A DNA stretch of 64,000 nt from Siderastrea siderea (Eukaryota; Cnidaria; Anthozoa; Scleractinia; Rhizangiidae). The position numbers and the translations under genes were made by a program. How positions within the stretch are numbered: position 1 is the stretch's first letter; each line of letters opens with the position of its first letter. The stretch is from the NCBI GenBank assembly GCA_964030785.1, contig OZ034978.1, positions 5,713,001-5,777,000 on the forward strand, in the 5' to 3' direction. Below are positions 15,085 to 22,300 of the stretch, piece by piece. The notes under the pieces were generated by a model. It did not search any database, had not been told where the DNA came from, and worked only from the letters and a program-made list of their open reading frames with translations.

Positions 15085-16008
15085 ATGGCCGATGATGATG
15101 ATGACCGTCAACCTCCGCAATCGTACGATACCGTGTCCCCTGCGGGGGTGGGGGCGGCCAGCGGCAATCAAATGTCCCCAAGGGCCTGGCAAGATTTATT
15201 TTGGTCGGGAGACCAAGGCCTTCTCGACGCCGCCGAGGAGGAAATGGAAGCCGAGCCCCTCTATCGGTTTATGCAATCCATCCCCCCTGTCGGTGTAGAT
15301 GGTGTGCCCCCTGTGCAGGCCTCTTCCCCAGCCGGGGTAGGAAGTCCAGGAAATCAACCATCTTCTGGTGCTCGAACCCCTGCGACTCCTCCAAGCGTAC
15401 CTTTGGCAGCGGGTACTCGAACAGCAGCGGGTGCTGGGGGTAATGGTAATGGACGTGGTGGTGGTGGTGGTGGTGGACGTGGTGGACGTGGTGGTGGTGG
15501 TGGTGGTGGTGGTGGACGCGGTGGTGGACGTGCTGGTGGTGGTGGTGGACGTGGTGGTGGTGGTGGTGGTGGTGCTGGTGCTGGGGGTGGAGGTGCTGGT
15601 GGAGGTGCTGGTGGTGGAGGTGCTGGTGGTGCTGGTGGTGGAGGTGGTGGTGGTGGTGGTGGTGGTGGTGGTGGTGGTGGTGGTGGTGGTGGTGGTGGGG
15701 GTCGTCGTGGACGACGACCGAGACGAATACGAGGACGACGACGAAATACCCCCACTTCCCCTTTGACACCTGCCTCCAATCCAGCTACCCCTCGAGGATC
15801 TTGGACATCTGGGAGTTCTGGCCGACAGCCTCGTACCTTGCGTCAAGCGGATTTACAACGACGTTTACGGATGCTGTTACAAGATCAAGAACAGTTGGCC
15901 CAAGGACGTGAAATTGCTAATGTCACCATGACCAATAGCATTGTCACCAGTTATAAACAAGGAGGAGCACCGAGTGTACAAACCTCGTCGTCCCGTGTTT
16001 CGCCGTGA
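15085..16008 (+). CDS. Glycine-rich low-complexity protein with Arg patch
   Basis: A 307-residue protein starting in ideal context (GCAACCATGGCC). The acidic N-terminus (MADDDDD) is followed by a Pro/Ala/Ser region, about 85 residues of almost pure Gly with Ala and Arg interruptions, a basic patch (RRGRRPRRIRGRRR), a Ser/Thr/Pro stretch and a C-terminal helix (LQRRLRMLLQDQEQLAQ). The tail has NVTMTNSIVTSYKQGG. The basic patch suggests nucleic-acid binding; the Gly tract may be a flexible or phase-separating linker. No domain recognised. Antisense frames across the GGT repeat are artefacts. The 3' end is followed two bases later by the next ATG. Confidence 0.7.
   Translation: MADDDDDRQPPQSYDTVSPAGVGAASGNQMSPRAWQDLFWSGDQGLLDAAEEEMEAEPLYRFMQSIPPVGVDGVPPVQASSPAGVGSPGNQPSSGARTPATPPSVPLAAGTRTAAGAGGNGNGRGGGGGGGRGGRGGGGGGGGGRGGGRAGGGGGRGGGGGGGAGAGGGGAGGGAGGGGAGGAGGGGGGGGGGGGGGGGGGGGGGGRRGRRPRRIRGRRRNTPTSPLTPASNPATPRGSWTSGSSGRQPRTLRQADLQRRLRMLLQDQEQLAQGREIANVTMTNSIVTSYKQGGAPSVQTSSSRVSP
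15455..15703. repeat. (GGT)n-type microsatellite within the Gly-rich gene
   Basis: Near-continuous GGT triplets interrupted by GGA, CGT and GCT codons, with an uninterrupted GGT run near 15643-15697. Expected to be prone to slippage in units of three, so copies should vary in Gly number without losing frame. Confidence 0.9.
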
Positions 16009-16010
16009 GG

Positions 16011-16673
16011 ATGAAAACCGTCGTGTCGTTATTGAATGGATCGAAACAACATGGTCTTCCCTTCCCCCCGGAATTATTACAACGCATGGATTCCTTGTAT
16101 GCTTTTTATCATCAACAATGGTGGTGTTATCGAAAAATGTTGAATCATTACAGGTGTATCAATGCCTTGTTCAATGGGTTGGCCTTACTTCTGATGGCCG
16201 CCGGTATGATTGCGGGTCCCCTTTTGGAAAACAGTACGTTGGTAGCGTGTTTGGCGGCCGTGGGCACCGTGGTCAAAGGATGGAATGATTTTAAACAATA
16301 CCGATTTAAAGTGACCATGAGTCGATTTGCGTTTACCACCTATGCCAAAGCCTTGACCGAATTGAAAACCCATGTGCGGGGTATTCCCTTGGAGGATCTG
16401 GAACGATTTTTAATCAAGATGCAAACCTTGGATGATACCATTGTGGATTTCACCCCTCCATTACCTAAACGATGTGTGCAAGATTACCATGGTCATTTTG
16501 TGTACCAACCCTTGGAAGCCCTATGCTATGTAGACGGATGTCCTCGTCCCTTGAGACCCAAAGAGTATTGGATCCATAAAAAGCCGCTCCCTCCTAGTCC
16601 CACACTCTTAGAACCATGGCCGTCCAACAACGACGACGACGCACAAAAAGGAAACAACGAGGAGGGGCTTTAA
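16011..16673 (+). CDS. Two-transmembrane protein, SLATT-like
   Basis: A 220-residue protein. An N-terminal helical region (FYHQQWWCYRKMLNHYRC) leads into two closely spaced hydrophobic segments, about 48-71 (LFNGLALLLMAAGMIAGPLL) and 74-90 (STLVACLAAVGTVVKGW), then a long amphipathic helix (FKQYRFKVTMSRFAFTTYAKAL) and a Pro-rich C-terminus. Helix, two TMs and a following helix is the layout of SLATT domains (SMODS and SLOG-associating 2TM effectors). The resemblance is architectural, judged by eye. It could act in the virion membrane or host membranes, or in a conflict role with the SLOG-like protein. The start at 16011 is the first ATG after the upstream stop; the 3' end overlaps the next gene. 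Confidence 0.6.
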   Translation: MKTVVSLLNGSKQHGLPFPPELLQRMDSLYAFYHQQWWCYRKMLNHYRCINALFNGLALLLMAAGMIAGPLLENSTLVACLAAVGTVVKGWNDFKQYRFKVTMSRFAFTTYAKALTELKTHVRGIPLEDLERFLIKMQTLDDTIVDFTPPLPKRCVQDYHGHFVYQPLEALCYVDGCPRPLRPKEYWIHKKPLPPSPTLLEPWPSNNDDDAQKGNNEEGL

Positions 16674-16945
16674 TGCGTCGCAAACCCCGTTTGGTGGATA
16701 AAATTGCCCATGGCATGAGTATGTTTCTATCAGGGCCAGCGCCTGGGTTTGGACTGGCTTTAGGCAAATTAGGGGGTCAAGCCTTGAAAGGCATTACTGA
16801 TAATGTACAACATGTCCGACGACAACGAGGTGGGGGTTGGTGGTCCGATTTCAAACGCAATACCCGTCAAGGCTATAAAGAGACGCGAGACCTCATCAAA
16901 CAAGACAAAGCCCTTCAACGTCTATTGACGGGTCGACCATGGTGA
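16616..16945 (+). CDS. Small basic core-like protein with two RGG sites
   Basis: A 109-residue protein starting in good context (ACCATGGCC) inside the 2TM gene's 3' end. Two Arg/Lys runs each end in Q-R-G-G: KRKQRGGALM near residue 15 and VRRQRGGGWW near residue 70. A Gly/Leu segment with GFGLALGKLGG lies between them. If both sites are cut, three peptides result. Likely virion core or a pVI-like component; inferred from composition. Confidence 0.65.
   Translation: MAVQQRRRRTKRKQRGGALMRRKPRLVDKIAHGMSMFLSGPAPGFGLALGKLGGQALKGITDNVQHVRRQRGGGWWSDFKRNTRQGYKETRDLIKQDKALQRLLTGRPW
16874..16879 (+). promoter_or_regulatory. TATA-like box before the gene at 16939
   Basis: GGCTATAAAGAG, 65 bp before the ATG at 16939, inside the upstream gene. 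Confidence 0.4.
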
Positions 16946-17103
16946 GGAGGAGAAGACGCCGCCGTCGTCAACGAGGCGGTTTTTTAAATCTATTGGTGCC
17001 CGCTATGGTAGGATTGGGGAAAGCCGCGGCCTTGGAAACGGATAAACGTATAAAACGCACGATTCAAAAAGCCAATCAACGGTATCGTCGTCGTCATCGA
17101 TAA
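16939..17103 (+). CDS. Mini pX-like core peptide
   Basis: A 54-residue gene whose ATG overlaps the previous stop (ATGGTGA). It has MV, eight Arg, Q-R-G-G, then a hydrophobic segment (FLNLLVPAMVGLGKAAAL) and a very basic end (RYRRRHR). Same plan as the peptide at 11486 and adenovirus pX: basic run, GG-type cleavage site, short hydrophobic helix. The Kozak context (GACCATGG) is strong. Probably a genome-condensing peptide matured by the element's protease. Confidence 0.65.
   Translation: MVRRRRRRRRQRGGFLNLLVPAMVGLGKAAALETDKRIKRTIQKANQRYRRRHR
17049..17055 (+). promoter_or_regulatory. TATA box before the gene at 17107
   Basis: CGTATAAAACG, 58 bp before the ATG at 17107, inside the upstream peptide gene. 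Confidence 0.5.
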
Positions 17104-17106
17104 AGG

Positions 17107-17424
17107 ATGCAACGTCTTCGACGTCAATTCCCGTTTTTACGGTCCATGTTACAAGAAGCCAATGGTTCCAAACGTCAAGAATTGTTACAACATGCCAATG
17201 CCGATCAAATCAATGCTGTGAGTGAATTGGTCTTGAACTTTTTAAAAAACAAGATTCCTGTCACCCCACCCATGCTGGCTAAACTTCAACCCTATAAAAA
17301 GGTACTACGTGATTTGGGACGTCGTCGACATTCCGTCAAAAAACGCCGTCAGTGGTTAGTCCAACAAAAAGGAAGCGGATTGTTTCAAGGACTTCACGAG
17401 GTGCTATGTCAATGTGTTCGTTAA
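17107..17424 (+). CDS. Conserved small Polinton protein (helical, basic C-terminal motif)
   Basis: A 105-residue protein: an N-terminal helix (FPFLRSMLQEA, then KRQELLQHA), a central AVSELVLNFLKNKIPVTPP, then LQPYKKVLRDLGRRRHSVKKRRQWLVQQKGS in two parts ending in G-S-G-L. Proteins of this plan (helical body, KKRRQ-L-VQ-KGG end) are widespread next to Polinton-like capsid genes in animals. The KGSG step may be a variant of the GG protease site. Function unknown; likely structural or DNA-binding. Confidence 0.65.
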   Translation: MQRLRRQFPFLRSMLQEANGSKRQELLQHANADQINAVSELVLNFLKNKIPVTPPMLAKLQPYKKVLRDLGRRRHSVKKRRQWLVQQKGSGLFQGLHEVLCQCVR

Positions 17425-17636
17425 CCCTCCCTACGTGGATGACTCTATTACAAGAGGCCAATCGGGCCACCGACCAGTGGAAAGACGAGTGTCATTATTG
17501 GAAGCATAAATATCACCTGTTGTATCGAGAGTACCAACACATCTTGAGGGCCCGTCTTTGTAAGAGTTGCCGTGACCAGGAAGACGGGGAACTTTGCTCC
17601 GAGTGTAGTCAACGAACATGGACGAAGTGTACATGA
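17406..17636 (+). CDS. Small CxxC zinc-ribbon-like protein
   Basis: A 76-residue protein (MSMCSLTLPTWMTLLQEA) with a helical, Trp/Tyr-rich middle and a C-terminal CKSC-x8-CSEC pair that could bind one zinc ion. It overlaps the end of the upstream gene and the first codons of the downstream gene in other frames, common packing in this element. I prefer 17406 over the earlier non-ATG extension. No family recognised. Confidence 0.5.
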   Translation: MSMCSLTLPTWMTLLQEANRATDQWKDECHYWKHKYHLLYREYQHILRARLCKSCRDQEDGELCSECSQRTWTKCT

Positions 17637-18262
17637 TTCCCCACAAGGACTTGGAACAACTCATTCAATATTACAAAGGAGAACTCACCGAAAATGCCTT
17701 GTTGAACAAAGCCGCAACGCTCGCCGCCCAAAAACATGTGTTATTAGCCAACCCTCAATTACCCCCAGCCTTGGTCAATGCTCAAACCAAACCGTTGAGT
17801 CAAGAATTAATCAAGTTAACCAAACGCATTCGTCAATTTCCTGGTGGGGTGGGGGTTGGTGCCGCGGGTGCCCCGGGTGGTCCACCAGGCGAAGAAGAAG
17901 AAGAAGCCGGGGATTTGGTGACGGGACCCGTCGAACAATGGTTGAAGCGCATGATAAAAGGCAGCCCGTCGACCCCCAAACCACCCATTACGCCTGCAAC
18001 CAAGAAAGGCAAAGGAGCAGCCACTACCAGTAAGATTCCCATTGTTAAGAAAGGGAGCCCATCCACCAGTCGAGGGGATAGCCGGTCACGTTTAGAAGTC
18101 ATTCGAGAACAACGCAAGGCCTTGGAAAAAAAGTTAGCCGAGAGTCGCAAAGGCAAAGGACCCGCTCGTGAAGTGGAACGATTGAAACCTTTACCCGGTT
18201 GGGAAGATTGGGCCCAAGGTAAAAAGTTACGACGTCGATTGGATTACGACGACAGTGACTAA
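17618..18262 (+). CDS. Hypothetical virion-associated protein with acidic/basic low-complexity regions
   Basis: A 214-residue protein. The N-terminus (MDEVYMIPHKDLEQLIQYYKG) resembles the start of a small recurrent Polinton protein family (short strand, then helix). It continues with a helical region, a Gly/Pro-rich linker with EEEEE, a Lys/Ser/Pro-rich stretch (SPSTPKPPITPATKKGKG) and a charged C-terminal helix ending LRRRLDYDDSD. No catalytic motif. Followed three bases later by the PLA2 gene, so probably co-expressed with it. Confidence 0.6.
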   Translation: MDEVYMIPHKDLEQLIQYYKGELTENALLNKAATLAAQKHVLLANPQLPPALVNAQTKPLSQELIKLTKRIRQFPGGVGVGAAGAPGGPPGEEEEEAGDLVTGPVEQWLKRMIKGSPSTPKPPITPATKKGKGAATTSKIPIVKKGSPSTSRGDSRSRLEVIREQRKALEKKLAESRKGKGPAREVERLKPLPGWEDWAQGKKLRRRLDYDDSD

Positions 18263-18265
18263 AAC

Positions 18266-18613
18266 ATGCCCACCAAGAGGAGGAGAAGGGGACGCCCCCA
18301 ACGAGGAGGGGCCTTGGATGTCCAAAAATGGATTGCGAAAACGGGGAAGGAATTTCATTGGCCCGGTTATCAGTACATGGGCCCTGGCACCCATTTGGCT
18401 AAACGTCTGAAACGTGGGGATCCCGGGATCAATCGTTTGGACCAAATTGCTAAGCAACACGACATTGATTACAGCCGTGCTAAGAATTTGCAAGATAAAT
18501 GGAAAGCCGATACCAAGATGATCCAAGCCATTGATCGATTACCCGGCAAGAAAAACAAGACGGAACGGGTGGTCAAGAAAATCATGCAAGCCAAGAAACG
18601 TTTAAAATTGTAA
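18266..18613 (+). CDS. Parvovirus VP1-type phospholipase A2 domain protein
   Basis: A 115-residue protein. After a basic leader with a QRGG site (RRRRGRPQRGGA), it carries the PLA2 signature: Ca2+-binding loop YMGPG (37-41), NRLDQIAKQHDIDY with the catalytic H65-D66 and Y69, and a helix RAKNLQDKWK. This matches the secreted-type PLA2 of the parvovirus VP1 unique region, which helps particles breach endosomal membranes; a similar entry role is an inference here. The leader GG site suggests the domain is released by the element's protease. The C-terminus is Lys-rich. Catalytic residues appear intact. Confidence 0.88.
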   Translation: MPTKRRRRGRPQRGGALDVQKWIAKTGKEFHWPGYQYMGPGTHLAKRLKRGDPGINRLDQIAKQHDIDYSRAKNLQDKWKADTKMIQAIDRLPGKKNKTERVVKKIMQAKKRLKL

Positions 18614-18848
18614 ACATTTAATTAACATGTTGAGTCAAAAAATGTTACATTGTTATTCTGCAGTTCGGTAGTCTTCTGTAGTTCGTGTTGAGTCTCAAGC
18701 AGGATTGGCGAGACAAAACCCATTGTGGTGTAGACAATCCAGATAAAATAAAAACAATGTCACTTGTGTCATTTTGATTGATGAGTTGTCAAGTTCATTT
18801 GTTCTCTCACAAATACTGAGACGGATGTTCTGCCAGAGACGAGGGGGG
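18614..18848. other. Spacer between convergent transcripts
   Basis: No gene seen. Contains AATAAA at 18747-18752, a likely polyadenylation signal for rightward transcripts ending with the PLA2 gene. Confidence 0.6.
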
Positions 18849-19148
18849 TTAAGACATTAAATCAAACAATAAATCCACGCCCTCGTCGGATGACATGTCA
18901 TGAACGAGGTCTTCAGGGGGTAACAATGTCTCCACATCAAAATCCTCGACATCGTTCATGACCTGCTGCCAATCATCGGGTGACATGTCTTTCAATAACT
19001 CCTGCAAATACGAAACATTCTCCCAATCAGGGGAGTCCGCAACTTGCACGCCCCCCGAATCCAAATCAAACTCCAAGATCTCTTCGACTTCCAAATCTAC
19101 TTCAAAGTCTTCAAAGGTTTCTAATAGCTTCTCATGACCAGCGTCCAT
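18849..19148 (-). CDS. Small acidic protein divergent from PolB
   Basis: A 99-residue leftward protein, strongly acidic (ETFEDFEVDLEVEEILEFDL), ending DEGVDLLFDLMS with bulky hydrophobics embedded among Asp/Glu, the composition of an acidic transactivation domain. No enzymatic motif. I start at 19148 (MDAGHEK) not 19163, because the leftward TATA box (TTTTATA at 19180-19186 on the plus strand) is only 17 bp from the outer ATG, which would fall before the expected transcription start. Placed head-to-head with the polymerase gene, like viral early regulators; the regulatory role is an inference. Confidence 0.6.
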   Translation of the reverse strand: MDAGHEKLLETFEDFEVDLEVEEILEFDLDSGGVQVADSPDWENVSYLQELLKDMSPDDWQQVMNDVEDFDVETLLPPEDLVHDMSSDEGVDLLFDLMS

Positions 19149-19374
19149 TTTGAGATGACTCACCTCGAGGGCCGATCTGTTTTATAGTCTCTCATTCGTT
19201 CCCGTCATGCCCCATGGACCCTAACTAGAGAGGGGGGAGGGGGGTCCCCCCACCTCGTCCCACCCCTCCCTCTCAGGGGGGCACCCTGTTTAGTGATTGG
19301 CTCCTTCCCCTCCCACGTGACCTTTTGGTTCTCTATAAAAACAGAGCCCCGATCTCCAGTCAGTTCATCTGATC
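19149..19374. promoter_or_regulatory. Bidirectional promoter of the acidic protein and PolB
   Basis: Rightward TATAAAA at 19334-19340, 41 bp before the PolB ATG. Leftward TATAAAA at 19186-19180. Between them are G/C-rich tracts (GAGAGGGGGGAGGGG and CACCCCTCCCTCTC, Sp1-like) and a GTGATTGGCTCC inverted CCAAT box near 19292, with CCACGTGACC (E-box) near 19312. Confidence 0.75.
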
Positions 19375-22300
19375 ATGTCCTCTCAAGAAGACGATGTGGC
19401 GGGGCCAAGTGGCCTCGCCCACCATGAGGTTTTAGCCATGCTCGGTTTAACTGATTCGGACGACGACACCAATTCCTGTATGGGGCCTTTGATTTCTACC
19501 GAAGACATGCCGGACAGTGATGAGCTTTGTGAAGAGGCCTTGGATCGCTTCGAACGCCAACGTGCGTTTCAAACCCATCTTCTTCAACAAACTGGGGGAG
19601 GTTTGGATGCCAATACGGAGGGTGTCTTTGACTTTGAACTCCAACCCTATGTCGATCGTTTGAGCAACCGTCTGGGAGTACGTGAACGTCATTTCAACAC
19701 CCGCTTACGCCAAAGGGGGAATTTCATTCCCAATCAGAGCATGACTGGAGCTCTAGAAGAGGGGTTACGTCGCGCGGTGAATCAAGTGTTGACCACCACC
19801 ACACCACCCCTCCACGATCAAGATCGCCTGTACTTTACCATCGCCTCCAACAGACTCCATAATAATTTTCAGGGCTGGGGATTACGTGCAGGAGAATGGC
19901 GCCAAGGCGGCGACCGTGTCGAGGCGTTATTCCAACGTTTAGCCCAAGCCCTCAACAGCAATGAACAATTTGAAATGGACGACTCCTTTCAAGTCTCCAT
20001 TACTCAAGTCCATCATGCCCCTCAAGGAACCGGTAAACCACGCCGGACCAAACCCGGACATCAACCTCTACGAAATTTAATACCCAAGAAACGTTCCATT
20101 ATCCAGATCCAAAACAAGGATGATCTCTGTTGTGCCAGAGCCCTCGTCACCGCCAAAGCCAAAGTGGACAATCACCCGAAATGGGACTCCATTCGACATG
20201 GACGGAAAATTCAAAAAGAACTCGCGTTGCTGCTTCATCACGAGGCCAACGTGCCCCTCGGCCCTTGTGGCTACCATGCCTTGACCCAATTCAGTACCAC
20301 TCCTTCCCTGACCGGTTACCAGATCCTGTTGGTGGATGCCGACCGTTCTTTTCATATCACCACCTTTGGCCCCCTTCAAGACAAACAATTGATCCTGTTG
20401 CACGAGAAAGGTCATTATGATGTCATTACCAAGTTGCCAGGCTTTTTCGGATCCAGTTACGTCTGTGCCCATTGTTGGAAACCCTATGAGGTTGAGGGAA
20501 AGCATCGATGCAACAACAAACGTCATTGCAGGGCCTGTTGCCAAAAAGAGTGCCCTGATTTCTTGGAGGCGTACCCTCGAGGCCAGAAAGCCACGCAACG
20601 TTGTCAACAATGTCATCGGGACTTTTTTGGAGACACCTGTTTCCAAATGCATCTCGTCAAGGACCACGCCGGCAAACCCGTGACCAACCTAGACTCCTCC
20701 GTCTGCTTTCGGCGCCGTCGCTGTGCTCAATGCCTCCTCCTCCTTCCTGCTCACCACATGGACAACCATCAATGTGGCTACATGGATTGTCCCTGCTGTC
20801 ATGAGTACGTGGACGGCGCCACTCATCGTTGTTTTATTCAAATAGCCACTCAAGACAAGAAAAGAAAGAGGAAACGACAACGAGGGCCTCGCGCCAAACG
20901 TAGGGTGGATGCCACCCCCGAGGAGGAGGAGGAAGACAGCCTACCACCCCTTCATGTCTTCTTTGATATTGAAGCCATGCAACCCCAAGAACAACACATC
21001 GCTAACCTCGTCGTGGCCGAAACCGAAGACGACGACCAACCCGTGTGTTTCCATGGCAACCATTGCGTCCGAGATTTTCTGGAATGGTTGGATACTTTGA
21101 CCCTCCACGATACCCGCCAAGTTAATGTGTTGGCCCATAACCTCCAAGGGTACGATGGCTACTTTATCATTCATCAATATTATGGCGACAATAGGATCGT
21201 CGAGCAGCTCCGGAACGGGTGTAAACTCTTACAAGTGCAACACGATCGTATCCGCTTCATCGACTCATTGAGTTTCTTCCAGATGCCTCTGTCCGCGTTT
21301 CCCAAAACCTTTGGATTGACAGAACTCCGCAAAGGGTACTTCCCCCACAAGTTCAATCATCCAGACCATCAAAACTACGTAGGACCCATCCCGGCCCTCG
21401 ATTACTACATGCCTGAAACCATGTCCCCCGAAGGCAAGCAAGCCTTGGAAACCTGGCATCAAGACCAGCGCGACAAAGTCTTTAACTTCCGCAAAGAACT
21501 GGTGGCCTACTGTAAATCGGATGTACGTCTCTTGAAAGAAGGTTGCTTGACATTCAAACGATTGTTTGAAACGCTCACGGGCTTCAACCCCTTCGACCAC
21601 ATCACCATTGCTTCTGCCTGTAACCGCGATCTACGCATGAATCGCATGATCCCCAACAGTATTGCCAGTGAACCCGTCCGAGGATGGCGCAATCGCATCA
21701 ACTACTCCAACGTGGCCCTGGAATGGTTAACCTGGTGTGCCCAAGAACACAGCGTTCAACATGCCCGTAATGCCGGCGAGTATTGCATCCCTGGCACTAA
21801 CTTCCATGTCGATGGTTTCGATGCCAGTACCAACACCATCTACGAATTTCACGGGTGTTTCTGGCATGGGTGTCGTCGCTGTTTCCCCATTCGTCACGAA
21901 AGCCATCTACGTCACTATGATCGAACCATGCAAGATGTCTACGAGACCACCCAGCAAAGAACCCTACAATTTAGAGAGCAAGGCTTCACTGTCGTGGAAA
22001 TGTGGGAATGTGATTGGTCCCGTCTCAAAGACACCTCCTTAGACATCAGAACTTTCCTGGGGACCCTTGACTTCACAGAACCCTTGAATCCCCGTGACGC
22101 TTTCTGCGGGGGTCGTACCAATGCTGTCAAACTGTACCATCACGTGACACCCCATCAACAAATACATTACATTGATGTGACCTCCTTGTACCCCTGGGTG
22201 AACAAGACCTGTGTGTACCCCAAAGGCCATCCTCGTTTCATCTTCAATCCGGGTGACACCGACATCAGTTTCTACTTTGGCCTTGTCAAATGCCAAGTCC

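Noticed and set aside
15196..15846. Long antisense and alternate frames over the GGT repeat (poly-Thr/Ser, poly-His, poly-Pro or poly-Val proteins)
   Set aside because: They are automatic products of a trinucleotide repeat read in other frames; only the Gly frame has ideal start context, a TATA box and non-repetitive ends.
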